Source of the DNA: Emmonsiellopsis sp. PD_33
Lineage: Eukaryota > Ascomycota > Eurotiomycetes > Onygenales > Ajellomycetaceae
Assembly: GCA_032988165.1 (NCBI GenBank)
Contig: JANTQF010000138.1
Location: 22,964 to 86,963 of the forward strand
Reading direction: 5' to 3'
Length of the DNA: 64,000 nt
This document shows, piece after piece, positions 33,841 to 47,100 of this stretch (positions within the stretch are counted from its first letter, which is position 1; every line of letters begins with the position of its first letter). Position numbers and translations under genes: made by a program. Below the pieces are notes generated by a model, which saw nothing but the letters and a program-made list of their open reading frames with translations, searched no databases and had not been told where the DNA came from.

Positions 33841-35222
33841 CGCGTCGTGTTAGACGACAAAAATGGTCACAGTGGTGTGGAGGCCACTTATATGACACAT
33901 ATTCCTGATAAGAGGGACTTGAAGCAAGTGGCAAGATTTGGAATGGTAGTTGAGAGAAGAGCCGTGGACAAGGGAAGAGAATGATACTGAAACTGAAACT
34001 GTGGGTTCAGGATTTCTTCACTGTTCGAGTTGTGAAAAGAAAGTTGTTCTGCAATGTATGTCTCTGGTGAATTGGGGGTTGCCGGGATCGCCTTCAACTT
34101 TCATATTGCCTGGTACAGGAGAACTCAGGATGAATTAAGCTCAACTAGGGAACATTAGACTTTGATATTAGGATGATACACTTTTGTCGCAAATAAGCTT
34201 CGGGCCCGAGAGAGACAACTTGAAGCAACTTGCTAGCCCGGCAGTTGGGCCACTAAACACCATCCTGCTTGAGATTGGGCCGGTGGTCGAGGATATTCGG
34301 TATAGGTTGGCTTAGAGAGGCCCCTTTTCCCCGCCTAATCTTCTTCGACTGGACATTTTATTAGCCACCAAGGACATGCATGGAAAGCCTGAACGGGAAC
34401 ACACCACTCCGAATTTGAGCCAGAGGACATTGACAACCCCGCGAACTATAGATTTCGATTGCCCGGACCATGACGTGTAATGATGGGTAGAGCATGGATT
34501 AGGTGAACCCCAATATCTTGACTCTTGGTGTCGTTGGGAAACGGAGGTAAAGCTGAATATTGTTAATTTAACTCGGGTGCTTTAAAGCGTCATTGAACCA
34601 CCGTAACGCGACGAGTTCAAGCCTGACTTCACACGAGGGAACACGCAAAAGAATGACGGCACCCGCGACGGCTGAGGTTCACTGAACCCACCAAAGGTGA
34701 GATGCAACAAAGTGAAACTAGCATGCCTGGGCTGTGTGAAAAACTGTTCACGAACGATTGGCACAATATGAGCGATTCCTGAATAAGTTCCCATGCGGGG
34801 AGTATCCTTGTGAAGAGTGTTGGTGGAAGGATGACTTGTTGATACTCGTATTTCGGCTTGCGCTTCGGCCAAGCCAGGGATATTATCCGGGATGCCGACG
34901 CTAAGAGCCGCTAAAGATTTCGGCGAGCTTTAGTTAACCGATATGCCGGTATGCGTGGGCTGTTCCTCAACCGAAAGAAGCTGCTATCTTTAACTAACGA
35001 AGACATAGCTCGGCATCAAGGCTAACTTAAATACTAGCTACTAGTAGATAGCGAACGGAGAGGTTGCTCCACGAGGTGACATTCCCCAGACTCCGCCAGA
35101 CATCACTCCGCCCATAACTACCGCGACAATCCCCCATTGCTACTACAATGTTTTGTTTCGTTTCCCTTATCCAGGGTCGTCCCAAGATTCCACAGGCCCG
35201 CCGCAGTGGTTGATAGCCCATC
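33841..35222. other. Divergent intergenic region
   Basis: 1.4 kb between two oppositely directed starts. Frames here (for example 34582-34872) show no family likeness. Presumed promoters of both genes. Confidence 0.5.
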
Positions 35223-37186
35223 ATGCTGTTTCGCTCGTCGCTGCTGTTCGGCGCTTTTGCAATCGGCTGCAATGCCTTTGCCAGCTCCTCCTTCTTGTCT
35301 ACTCTACCCAAAAACTCCCGACAACTTTTTGTCGAGTCTATGGACTGGTTGGACACGAAATATGACCCAGAAGCCGGGTATCTCTATGATTTGACTGCGG
35401 CGGCAGCTTTGCGGCACGACACCAGAAGCTCTTCTTGGTATGCAGTCGGTTTGCTCGCGCGAAACGAAAGGGATGATGCTTCGGAGGCGATGAAAATTAT
35501 CCGGAATGTCATTGGAGGTCAATTCAAGGATCCAGCCAAGCAATGGTGTGTTTTTAACCCCTTTTGCTAGTTATATCGTAATTAGTGGTTTCTCACGTTT
35601 GAAATGCAGGTACGGTACCTATCAAAAGCATCCAGAGGAGCCACCAGTTGGAAGCCCTTACTATCCTCCGAAGATCTATAACACATGGGATCCGAACTGG
35701 CGAGGATTTGTCACCACCGCATTCATTATTGGCCTGGAGGAGTTCGGTCATCTTATTACTCCAGAGGTCACTGACCTGATTCATCAATCGATATATAACG
35801 CTACTGTTGGAGACACGTACCGAGTTGGTGGAGTTGACGATGACAATCTCTACCCTTCTTACAGCAATCCTGTATATATGACTCCTCTATATTTCTCTTT
35901 TCTTTGGTAAATGACATGCTAACTCACCACGATGGCTACAGGCTCTTATGCGTGCATTTGCCTCGGCATGGACGGGCAAGCTATTTGACGACAAGAATAT
36001 GACGAACGCTGGCGAAGCTTATGCTAAAGAGATAATTGATCTCTTTGACCGTGCAAACACGCTATCGGAATTTAACAGCGGCACCTATACTGGGGTCTCC
36101 ATCATCGCGTTAACTACATGGGCCAAGTACGCCCCCAAGTCTTCCGTTATGAAGAAAAAGGGCGTGCAGATGCTGCAAGAAACATGGAAGACCGTGGGTG
36201 AATTATACCACCCGCAGATGAGAAACCTAGCTGGCCCATGGGACAGGGGTTATGGATTTGATATGAACAAATATTTTAGCATTATTGCCGCCCACATATG
36301 GACTCTCATTGGAAAGTCCGAAGCCCCAGTTGTTGAGAAAGTATGCAAGCCCCTCGTTCTCCCCTCATTTCACTCGCAGCTAATATACAGCATTAAAAGG
36401 TCCCAATGATGTCCCACAGCGCCGATTTTGCCATTTCTCCCCTCGTGGCAATCCTTTCCCCGTTCCACGACAAATTAGTTCCAAAACGAACCATCCAATC
36501 CCTCAAGAAGTTCAAGGGACAACACACCGTCAACACGTCCGCATATTCGATCCCTTACGACTCCTATCCGCGGAAAATCACCGCTTGGCTGGATGAGAAC
36601 ATCAGCATTGGCGCAGAAAGTTTTAATGAAAGCGTCATTGGCGGCCCTGCTGTCAACCCTTCCCAGTTCAACCCGGCAGTGATTCAATGGAATACCGGAG
36701 AGGAAGTCGGATATATCACGGTACGTCATATCTACGCTGTCAAATTATTAGCAATCGCCGTCTTGTCTACCCAGCTACTAAACCTCGTGTGCTTTTTTGC
36801 GTAGCTCCATGCAACCGAGGCAGGCATTGACGCCGTAGCCCGGCCAGGCTCGCTAAACATCACCTACCCGCTCGGGGATTCCTCTTCCACATTCCAGCTG
36901 CTTGTATCGCCTTTCCGTAGCAAAACTGAAGTATCCACTTGGGATGACATTCAAGGGTTAAGCGTGAAGGTTTCCGGGACAGTGGATCAGAACTATACTT
37001 TATCTTATAGTTTCACGGGTGGTGCGATCAAGTAAGTCAAATGTTGCCATATTGTTGCAGAGCCGTGCTCTTTGTCTAACCGTGGATTCTCGGAACAGTG
37101 ATTTTACATTCTGGAATTTTACCTACGCCATGCCTGCGGGGAGCACTGATGTGCCTAATCTTTTACTTGAGGTTGAACTTTCCTGA
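35223..37186 (+). CDS. Secreted glycoside-hydrolase-like conserved fungal protein
   Basis: Six exons (35223-35545, 35610-35871, 35942-36340, 36400-36720, 36805-37031, 37099-37186), all with GT..AG borders and matching phases, encode about 539 residues. Residues 1-20 are a signal peptide (MLFRSSLLFGAFAIGCNAFA). Conserved blocks, recalled from a family of secreted fungal proteins, are WLDTKYDPEAGYLYD, RSSSWYAVGLLARNE, WDPNWRGFV, VGGVDDDNLYPSYSNP, TLSEFNSGTYTGVS and GPWDRGYGFDMNKY, with several N-glycosylation sites. The helical repeats and acidic aromatic motifs recall six-hairpin glycosidase folds, but I cannot give a CAZy family or substrate. The C-terminal ~120 residues look like a beta domain. 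It converges with the MFS gene at 191 bp. Confidence 0.82.
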
Positions 37187-37377
37187 TGACCTTTTCTTTG
37201 GTCATGATTTATGTCAATAAAATTAATACTCTCTTCTGATTTATATAACATAGCTATAACGTGATCATAGGGAATGTGCCCCTGTCTTGCTATTTAAGTT
37301 ATCAATAGATCAGCTTTTGTAAAAGCAACGAAAATACACAGAATATCCACATCTCCTAGAACCGTTTACCGCCCTCT

Positions 37378-39027
37378 TCAATGTCCCCCAAATCCACCAC
37401 TGGATTCAACGTACTCCCAGTACTTATCCTTCGAGAACAACCGCAACCTCTTGCCGAAATACATCATGGGCAAAAACGTCGCCGTAACAACTAGAGCGAT
37501 CATACCCGCCGTGATAAAGCAATCCCGCAGCCCCTGATGCTCGACCCAAGGCGTAATCCCATAACTAAACGCAAAGCCCAGCGTGTTCCGAACAATAATC
37601 ACAGAAACCATAGATTCACCACATAGTTCCTTGAAACTGTCGACAGCATAGGAGATTGCAAAGGTGGCTCCACCCACGAAACCAAAGGCTATCATGCCCA
37701 TTCCGAACATCAATCCAATCCAATGAATGCCGTAAGCGGCGCCAACACCCCAAAGAATTAGACCACCCGTGCACATGGTTCCCGTAATGGCAAGTAGCCA
37801 AAGGCGCTGTTCGGGCTCCCTGACCCCCTTATTCCGGCGGGCCATGTAGATGGCAAATCTGTCGGCCACGCGTCCGGTAAAAAGGCCGCCGACGATGGCT
37901 CCAATGAGCGGTGCGACATAGGCTGTCCCGACAAGGCCGGTAGACCAGTTATATGGGGCGGTGGAGAGAACAGGGGATGCCGTGCCGTTCATCACGTTGT
38001 ACCAGGAAAGGTGGATTCCGTAGAGAAATCCAGCCCAGCTAATGCATGGGAAGTGCCAAATGATCAAAAGTGGCCGGTACATCATTTTGAACATCTCCGT
38101 GTTGGTTGGGCGGCCGGGTTTCGAAACGAAAAGGGATAGCTTTTGGCGGTAGGTGCGGGGAGGAGGGAAGGGTGATTGTCTGAAGGAGTTATCCGGAGAT
38201 GAGGTTTTCTCAGACGCAGACGTCTTGTCGCCGATGTGCGTATCTGGAGAATTGCCGGCTGGGGAATAAACATCATGCCCCATTTCCTGTCCCTCAACTG
38301 TAGCGCGGAAATAAAGTGTTTCTTCCATGAAGAAATAACAATACACAGCAGCAGCAGCTGAGATGATACCTCCAAAGTACATAGTCCACCGCCAACCAAA
38401 TGCATTACTAAACCACCCCGCGATGACTGGTGCGAGGAAATTGGAGCCAGTCAAGAAAACCACATATACTGCCATCCATGTACCACGTTCATGAGCGAAG
38501 AAGATATCTGGGATAGAAACTTCTGGCAAGGATTCGATTGGGGAAGCAACACATCCGAGGATAATTCGATGAGCAAACCACTCCCCCGAACTCTTTGAAT
38601 AACCTGTCCATACCATGCAGGGCACACAAAGCAAGAGAGACAAAATGTAGACGCCACGTCGTCCGTAGGTGATTGCAATTGGCTGCCAAATCAAGCACGC
38701 CCATCCCAGAAACAGGAACATAAGACCCGTCCCAGTAACTAAGTCTGCCGTCGAGATGCCAGTATCACGGGTGATATCTGCGAGGACACTGTATTGCAGC
38801 GTCGTGGGGATGCCGACCGCAAGTGTATAGACGTAAACCACGCTTAAGTGAAACAGTTTTCGCTTCCTACTCCAGTTCAAGGGATCCTCTGGGTCCGCGC
38901 TGGGTTGGGGGACGAGGACAATGTCTTTCTGATCTTCCGCATGTTGGTCTTGGGCGGCTTGTCCTACCACGTCAACCAAATAGACTGTGCCGGGAACAAG
39001 GTCTCGAAGGGCTGTATTGGATGCCAT
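37378..39027 (-). CDS. Major facilitator superfamily transporter, DHA1-like
   Basis: A single exon encodes 549 residues with about twelve hydrophobic helices and a central hydrophilic loop near 243-300. The PEDPLNWSRKRKL entry motif at residues 46-58, the YGRRGVYILS stretch (a degenerate motif A between helices 2 and 3), and the ETLYFR end of the first half are typical of the fungal DHA1 drug:H+ antiporter group. A second-half loop FTGRVADRFAIYMARR supports the same fold. Substrate unknown; related proteins export drugs, polyamines or small organic compounds from the plasma membrane. No biosynthetic enzymes adjoin it, so a metabolite-cluster role is not suggested by context. Confidence 0.88.
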   Translation of the reverse strand: MASNTALRDLVPGTVYLVDVVGQAAQDQHAEDQKDIVLVPQPSADPEDPLNWSRKRKLFHLSVVYVYTLAVGIPTTLQYSVLADITRDTGISTADLVTGTGLMFLFLGWACLIWQPIAITYGRRGVYILSLLLCVPCMVWTGYSKSSGEWFAHRIILGCVASPIESLPEVSIPDIFFAHERGTWMAVYVVFLTGSNFLAPVIAGWFSNAFGWRWTMYFGGIISAAAAVYCYFFMEETLYFRATVEGQEMGHDVYSPAGNSPDTHIGDKTSASEKTSSPDNSFRQSPFPPPRTYRQKLSLFVSKPGRPTNTEMFKMMYRPLLIIWHFPCISWAGFLYGIHLSWYNVMNGTASPVLSTAPYNWSTGLVGTAYVAPLIGAIVGGLFTGRVADRFAIYMARRNKGVREPEQRLWLLAITGTMCTGGLILWGVGAAYGIHWIGLMFGMGMIAFGFVGGATFAISYAVDSFKELCGESMVSVIIVRNTLGFAFSYGITPWVEHQGLRDCFITAGMIALVVTATFLPMMYFGKRLRLFSKDKYWEYVESSGGFGGH

Positions 39028-42000
39028 GGTATCGATTCCTCGTCGAGACTAATAAATCGAGAGAAAGCCCGTGGGTTGGGCCAGTAGAGCTAGTGACAGG
39101 CAAAGACACAGAATAGAATCGGAGGCATCTTCGCGGTTTTGTTTCGCAATCATAAGCTAGGAATGGTGCTGATCCATTCCTCTGGTCAACTCGCGTAGCT
39201 CGCGGGCTTGCAACATGACGTTGCTTCAACGCTAAAATCCATAGCACCGGTTAGTGGAATGATCTGGCCAGTCAATTGATATCATGATTGCAGTGTCGAT
39301 TGCTCCAACGCCAGCTTGGAGAGTTATTAGTCTGGAGAGTTAGTCTGGAGAGTTAGCCGAAGAAGACTGGAACTTGATATCTTGTTTTTGGAAGTTGGGG
39401 AAATTAGGGCTGGTTATCAAAGCTAGCCCTAATCGGGTCTAGTGTAGTTCGGCCTCCATACTCATGTTTCCTTTGGAGGGTTAAATCGGTTCATGATCCA
39501 GTATTTTATGTTGTCATATTCCTTTACATCTGGTGCGGTAATGATCCCGGAGAATGTTGGCAGTTCGAGATGTGTGAGACTTTGCCGCGCTCGATGTCTG
39601 CATACAACATCCGGATACATACCCCCCACTCTTCAAAAAGTAGGGGCTAGCTTCAAGTTCTTCTCCACAACCAGATAAGCTAGCAAGGCATAGATATCCT
39701 CGGGAAACCTTACTCCCGTTGACAGCTTGCCGTTTGCCAGACATGATAGGCACCTTTCTGGCTTTGTTTGCTTCGCCCTTCCAGTGGCGTCCGAGATATG
39801 GGAATTACGACCTCTTTAAATCTTCAAAGACACACAGAATCGTCGCTCCTTGTTGAGGCCTCGTTCCATGTCAAAACATTAGTAGTTATCGTCCCGACGT
39901 CCCTCCGTCTCGCCAAACTGTCACTTCTCCACAGCTGCATCGGGTGATGCTACCCCATACAAACCACGCCACAGGCTTATCTCCAAGTTTTGGGCTGTTA
40001 TTATTGTGGAGCGGACGGAATACATCCCAAAGTCTGTCTCCATGGCACTGTCAATACCGGAGCGGAGTCATAAATGTTGTCTCGCGAGTCGTTCGCGATA
40101 GATATCGGTTTGTTGAAGTGTATCAATTGATCACAAAAGTCCCAATAATCATGCTTTGTGGACTTGCCAAACCATCGCTTCATCCCATGTTGATACGGAT
40201 ACTCACTGGCAGACTGCGGATAATTCCATCGTTCGTTTCGGGCCCTATTCGTCTACCGAAATAACAGGATTCGGCTATCCCGGTCAAAAACACCCTCTTC
40301 CTTTTTCGGCTATCGTCCCAGACCCCTCACTTTTCCAATGCCGGCAATATCTCGGTAGTATTAGCATGAAGCCATCGGCTACATAGTAGTTCATCCCCAT
40401 AGTCAGCAATTCGTCCTCGTAATTCTATTGGGATTTGGAGAAACCTGCAATTTCTTATGGCCATTTCCAGCCTGGGCTACTATTCGGGTGTTGTCTGATG
40501 GTCAAATCAAGACGATACCTTGAAATATGCGTCGATGAAAGTACCTCACTATCAAAAGTTGTCAGTATATCCTGGACCAAGAGTGTTTCCTGTGCCAGGT
40601 ATGGTACTCACTCCACAATGACTCCCATTAACGCCTCCAAAAAACAGGGTGATAATCTGGTTTTCTTCCAAATATAAACCCAACTGTGTCCGCGTCCCCC
40701 AAAGACCACTGAGCCGCTCTAAGTGCAGTTAGTTCACCAGCGCCCTGGTGCCCAGCAACATTACCTTCTCGTCAATTGGCGGAAGGGGAGGATGAATAGA
40801 ACTCTCTCTTGTGAAAATACATACCTGTCGTAGATCGGGTGATGGGCCCTACGGCTGCGCATTCCAAGATCCGCGCATGAGCAATGGGCCGAGCTGGATC
40901 CCATCGATCGTGTCCATATCGCCGTCGAAAGTTCCTATATATCAGGGACTCTAGGTATTAACGGAGCTCATAGATTGAACGAACTGCGGATGCCTCGCCT
41001 ACTCACGTTTTGGATCATAGGTTCCACCCGAGAACTAGTCAAGGACAGCAGGAGGAAGAATAAGGAGGGCAGATCCACTTATGCCCTATTACGCCCTGAT
41101 GATTTGCCACAACTGGGAGGGCTTGGTTCCTGATTCGCGTCTACTTGTGACATGGTCAGGGACGAAGTTGCCAGAATGATCGAGCGCAGTAACATGCTGA
41201 GGATTGTGAGTTTGACAAATTATTGAAAAGACGTGCGGGTAGGCGAAGAGTACCGTTTTCAATGCTGGCCAGGCAGTGTTTATCTATAAATTCTCCTTGC
41301 CGCCGCATTTCCTCCCGCATTTGTATCTTGCGGAAGATGAAAGTAACAGATATCAATCGATCATCGTAACATAAGACGTCCTCGGAGCTCTGGTCAGAAG
41401 CTCTATGGAACCACGAGGTAATAGGGGATCCATATCTTTGCGCCACCTTATCTAGTTACTGATAACAGCATTGTAATTTCAGGGTGGCGGTGGCTATTGC
41501 CGCCTCAGATAATGATCTAAATCCTACAACACAGCCGGACACCTTCTCGTAGCAGTTAGAATAATATGAAATTGTTAGGGGTAACTGCTGGGAATTCTCT
41601 CACCTTCTTTCATGGATGTCAATATTGAGTGTAGGACATTATTCGCCCCCCTTCTGCTGAAGAGAGTTCCCCTCATTCTTGTATGCAACCCATCTCACAT
41701 CAGCGCTATATTATTAAGCTTAGTTGTAGCTCACCTCAGCACAACGTCCGTTATTCCAATCCCCTCGATCTCAATCCACTATTCGATCTTCGCTTTTCAT
41801 CGGCTCCATTCTAGAATGTTGGAGGAACGAAACCGGTCCACAAAAAGCAAAATACCCACCACATGCAAGAAGGCGTTAGCAAATAAATGCAAGTAACCTT
41901 CAGGTGGAACCCAAATATTCAGCAACAGGGCAAAATAATGTTGCAATTCAGCCTTCAGCGTATCATTTCGTCACGTAGTATATTACCAATCTACGCAAAG

Positions 42001-43228
42001 TACTAAACCTGCTTACTCACTGTCACGCATCAATTCCCAAAAGATACTCAAATCCAACCCCCTGGCTCCCGCATGTGGGATACAAACAGTGTGGGTACAG
42101 GTACACAGGCCCTGTATTATCACCCGCCAGGGCACAAGTAGCTGTGCCACCACACACTTTTTTGCGTATCACCGATACCGGGACGGTTGTTCCTGCATAG
42201 TAACTGCGTTCGTCGGGTATGAAAAGCGGCAATTGATGGGATGTTGTTAGTTGCCCGACGGGTAGTTAATAGCGAAATGCATCGTGTAAGGAGACAGACT
42301 TGTTGAATAACAAGCATCGAGGCGAAGGCGGTATGCGAGCGAGGTATCGAGAGGTCCGGTGTCAAGGGATGAGAAAAGGGTTCGAGAAGGTCAAGTGAGA
42401 CGAGGATTGGGAGCTGGAATTTTTCAGACCAGTAAACCTGCTCTTCAATCTCAAGAACATCAGGGGATTTAGAGATATTTGCGACGATGTGACGATGCAC
42501 AGGGACCAAATGGCCTGAAAAAGAAAACGATCAGAGGAGACCAGCAAGGACACTGACCGGCCGGAGCCAATACGAAAAAAGCACGCCAAAATGCATTGAA
42601 GGCAAATATACGATGTAGAGCAAAGGTACATATATACAAGCCGAAATATATCACCGCTCCCTGAGCGAGCCATGCTTAAATGTGGACGAGATATCATCAA
42701 TGAGCCGAACGCCTGCTAAATCCAGAAAAAGAAAGCGTACCCCAAAAAAAGAAGACCAATCCGGTCAACCCATGATTGCCTCCATCGCATGTTGAAGGGT
42801 AATGACAAAGGAGAATAGGGGTTGAGAACATGTCAAATGACAAGGGGGGGATTTAGAAAGGGTATATCAATCACACAAAAGAGTATAAAATAGGGGGGAG
42901 GTTCGAGTCGCATGGTAAAAGATCTATATAAAAATTTCCAACCGCCATGATAAGTAACAGAAAAGAAATAGGGTATTATAGGGTTACAAAAAACGCCACA
43001 TATTTCCGATGGGAGCAAGTCTCACGCAAAACGTCGGGAAAACAACAAGGGGATGACGGTATATTTATATGGACGTCCGTGAATTATGGGCTCAAATCAA
43101 CCACGTGGTTATACGGTCAAAGATTACCTGGGGATAGGTACCAAGTTTCGTTCATCCTAAAAAAGATCGTATCGAGAAGTAGTATTGTGTGAATAGCCGG
43201 TCCGGCTGAACAACCAGAAAGAGTTGGG
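39028..43228. other. Gene-poor intergenic region
   Basis: 4.2 kb without a convincing gene. Open frames at 39,823-40,680, 41,156-41,446 and 42,023-42,700 on both strands are short, overlap and lack domains. AT-rich patches and CAAT-like motifs occur, none decisive. It probably holds the promoter of the MFS gene and the 3' flank of the gene at 43,229, and could host an unannotated noncoding RNA. Confidence 0.5.
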
Positions 43229-44152
43229 TTAACCAAATAATTCGTCGTCCGAGGGTACAAGCTCCTGTGTGACCTCCCTCATCTTTTTCTGACTTTTTTG
43301 GCCTTTTTGGTTTTTCTTAGGTTTGGCCACCGAAACAGGGCGAACAGGAACATCATGTATTTTCTCCATATGAATAGGGGTCTTCTCCGATTCTGAAAAG
43401 AAACTGGCGCCACTGGAGCTGTTGACAGCTGTGCTTGGTGTTCGTAATGATGAAAGGGCCGGGCTAGACATGTAGGGAGTTCGATCAATTGGAGTGCTAA
43501 TGGCGCTGAATGGAGTTTTGCAGCGAATCAGTGGATCAATCGATGGGTTGAGGGGTTCATGGTGATATGATGGATGGCGTGGGAAATCTGGTGATGGAGG
43601 GTCCATGAGGCTTCCATTAGAACTCAGGGTGGAAGGTCGTCGCTTGTGATTCTCGACACCGTCTAAATTTGGAGATAAGTTGGGCGTTGTATGTGGGCTA
43701 GATTTGCCGATCTCAGCCATTTTTTTGAAAAATTCGTCGCTCGCTGGCTTATAGACAAAAGTTGGGCCGTCAGAAACGCGGGCGGAGGTAGCTGGTGTAT
43801 TTACCTCCCTTTCAGTTGGAGAACGCGATATCTGGGGGTTGGGACTGGCGGAGGGATTTTGGGTATGGTGGAGGCTGTGTATAGTAGATGAAGAGTTGTT
43901 CCTTTTCCTCCCCCATCGGCCGAGGGGCAAACAACTGGGCCAGAACCTCAATCTTCCATGTTTGCGAGGCACATCACGCCCTATCGATCCTTCATCTTTT
44001 AGAGTCACTGTATTTATCGGTAGTTGATTCCATCCCCCCGGCATTGGTGCGGTGATAGACAAGTCTCCAAAGCGTTCGTCGAGGACCCTTCGGTTTCCAT
44101 AGCGTCTTTCCCTGCGTCGTTCCAAGTAACCCCGGACCCATGAGATAGTCAT
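43229..44152 (-). CDS. Conserved-looking disordered basic protein, unknown function
   Basis: A 307-residue single open frame, not assigned to any family. The first ~60 residues are Arg-rich and probably helical (VRGYLERRRERRYGNRRVLDERFGDL). A W-x-Q-L-P-I-N-T-V-T-L block follows (41-51), then a Ser/Pro/Thr-rich disordered middle (about 90-265), a Lys/Gln-rich stretch (PKKNQKGQKSQKKMREV), and an acidic tail ending SDDELFG. A nuclear or wall-signalling role would be guesswork. No strong Kozak context or neighbouring exon was identified; large gene-free flanks on both sides are unusual in this otherwise compact region. It could have additional upstream exons. Confidence 0.65.
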   Translation of the reverse strand: MTISWVRGYLERRRERRYGNRRVLDERFGDLSITAPMPGGWNQLPINTVTLKDEGSIGRDVPRKHGRLRFWPSCLPLGRWGRKRNNSSSTIHSLHHTQNPSASPNPQISRSPTEREVNTPATSARVSDGPTFVYKPASDEFFKKMAEIGKSSPHTTPNLSPNLDGVENHKRRPSTLSSNGSLMDPPSPDFPRHPSYHHEPLNPSIDPLIRCKTPFSAISTPIDRTPYMSSPALSSLRTPSTAVNSSSGASFFSESEKTPIHMEKIHDVPVRPVSVAKPKKNQKGQKSQKKMREVTQELVPSDDELFG

Positions 44153-47100
44153 CTTGAAATATGTTGCTCGAAATATCAGGAACCAGTCGAAAGGAATGAC
44201 GGTCTCCCATTAAGTATGAAGGAAGATGGGTTAGGGTCAGGATTCACAAATGCAACGGGTCAGGTCTGACGGGCCTGGGGGAATTGCCGATTTGATATAT
44301 CGGCTCCAGGATACTTTGATAGCCCACCGTCGTACAGGCGTACAGCGTGAATATTCGTTCTAACAACGTTATCGGGGGGCACGGGTCTGGGCAAGGTATG
44401 GTACGCCAAGGCTAGCTGCAGAAAGGACAACCTTCCGCCGATGAACAAGAAGGGAAACAAAGGGAGGAAACCCACGGTCACAGGAACCATAGATGGTTCC
44501 AACAAAGAGAAATTGCAGGTTGGGGGAGGAATGATGTTGTACGACAGTTGCAAAGAGGCAAGATTGTATGCGTTAAATGCCCGCTGTCCAGTCATCTAGT
44601 TATCGTATGCAGAGCCTTCTGTATATGGAGATCATCCAAGCTCGAATCATACTGGGGCCATCAGACACGACCGAAAAAAGATAGTAAAGAGGACCGGAAA
44701 AGAAAAAGAAACGTCTAGCCATCCGGGAGATTGGCAAGGCGAATTTATTAATCGCAAAACGAGAGGGGGTTAACAACAAGTCAAACCTTAATGTATTGGC
44801 TACGAAGAGCATGCATCCTCCAGGGAAAGGCCCTTGGGGCGATATTGACAAAAAGGGGAGCTCGGCACTATGGTCTGAGCAGCAAAGCAACAAACACGCT
44901 TGTGGCGATGGAGGGGTGAGGAATAGGTAGGGTAAGCAGACGATCTTGACAAGGAGTCAGCCCTGGAGACACTCGCACATCCAACACCCATGACAAGGGG
45001 GGCAGCCTAAGCATAGGCTGGCTGCATATGACAGGACCACGCATTTCTGTTATCAGTATTTAGGTAAGTGAGCAGCCCACCAGAAGCATGGTTCCTCCGG
45101 CATCTCGTAGCTCTGGCGGCCAGGGAAAATGGAAGAAGTTGGGGGCCGAGCTGGGAGCAAAGAGCTGGCCGGCGGGCTGCGACCAGCGCAGCCACAACAT
45201 GATAGGCCACGAGCCGCAGTCCTCGGGCGATTCTGGCCGCTAACTCGCTGGGCTCCAGGATGTCTGGGAGCTGGCGTTCTCGCGGCTTGGAGGCTCGAGG
45301 ATGGTTGGAGGATGGTTGGAGGATGGTTGGAGGTTGGGATTTCGTGCAGACAAATATGCGGCTGCCGCTGTTGGTCCGCTTTGGGTCTAGCGCACCGCCG
45401 CTGCTGACCAATCACCGCCGCTGCCCCGCACTAGCGCCATCCGCTGTTCTGACGTCCCGGTCTTTGTTTCTTCAACATCCGCTCGAGCAATATCCAGTTC
45501 CTCAGTAACCACCCGCCAGGAGCCCAACTGGGCCCCGTGTTGTGTCTGTCTCCCACTGCTATTCATCCGTCGCCTCGGGAAATGCTCCCTCTTGACCCTT
45601 TGCGTTCTCCAGCCTCCCTTGTCCCACACCCTGACCACAGCTGCGGGAGCCTGTCTCGGATGCACAGGACAGCCTTGACCGCGTCTGCAGCTCGTCCCCC
45701 GCCCTACATTACTAGGTTACATGGCGTATCACGTACCGGTTGTTGCGCGTTCGTCCATGATTCATCCGCGCCCAGATCCGTCTCCCAAAGCTGCACCCAA
45801 ACAAGATACTAGCGACGTGGATATCGCTCACTAGGCCAGTTTCCAACCTGTAGCTTTTACTTACATCTTGCACCCCCTATTGAGCTTTGCGGATGGTTTG
45901 GTCGGTACTTGGGTGGCGTCAGCGCTTAGATCCCGGCCATATTCCCCGCACCGAGGACGTGGTGCTCCAGTGGGCAAGTCTATGGGGCCAGCGATTTCTC
46001 CCCACGTCCCATTCATTTGAATGACGGAGAAATCGGAAAAATCGACTTTTATTCATCTGACCTCATTGACTGTCTCTATTTACGTTGACAGCGCAGCATG
46101 GCTGATATCGATTGGCTAGATATCAGTCTGATTCGTCAAAGGCTATGGTGTTTGGGGGCTAGAATTGTTAAGACTATCCAACTTTCCAACAGCCTTGAGA
46201 CATACGAGACTGTCATTCGCAATCGCACATCGTTTGGAACCCCTGGCAAGCCATTTTCGTCCCCACCAATCAAAGGTTCAGCAGCCATCCGGAGCCATGG
46301 ATAAACCGCTCACTTCGACGCTCGTCCTACGATGTGTATGAAGCCTGAATACCCAAGAAAAAGAAAAACGAGCTCCGAAAGTACCAAGCTTTTAAGCCCA
46401 ATGTTTTCAGGATGATGCGCAAGATCTTCATATATTTACAGCCAAGCCCATGCTTATACCCGCCTACCCACTGCCAAAGCATGCACAAAAGATGATGCAT
46501 ATTCCGCTGTGCACAATGATTGAATCGAAACTATAATGAGATTCGTCCGTCTCGTTCCGTTAACGGTATCCCACCCTCCTTTAACTTAGGCAGCAACCGT
46601 CAGAACGACTGGGTGTGGTTTCCCTCAGCCTTAAATGCCAACCAATAAAACAGGCAAATTCAGCAAAGCAAGTATTAGTTCCTGTTTCTCGCAGCCGATA
46701 AAACAATATCATCCATGTTTCTTCCCCTCTCTCGGGCATGCAGCGCACTATCCAGACGAGGAAATACGCGAAAACTAGGCTTAAATTTGGGGACGGGGAC
46801 ATAAATCGGCAGAGGTTGCACCAGTCATCATCCGACCTCCATGTACATGTACATGCATGATCGGTGCTACCCCCCTCGCCCAAGCCCCAGTTCCTCCTCT
46901 TCGATCAGAATGCTTATTTTCTTGGTCGAGGCCCATTTGCAAAGTACGGATCTGCCTCTTTTCCCAATCCCATATGCCCTACTTAGCGGCCAGCACCATC
47001 AAGTATTGTTCTCTTGTGACACCCGCCCCCCGGGTACGATTTCAGCAGACTAACGTGTGGCTACAGTGGACTCCGCGACATTATCGTTTCGGGTCGAGGT

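Noticed and set aside
42895..42925. tRNA-like GGTTCGAGTCG sequence
   Set aside because: A T-loop-like string without matching acceptor, D or anticodon arms nearby.
45007..45812. Overlapping frames of 91-134 codons on both strands
   Set aside because: Frames overlap in several phases with Ala/Arg/Pro-rich composition and no domains; treated as chance frames.
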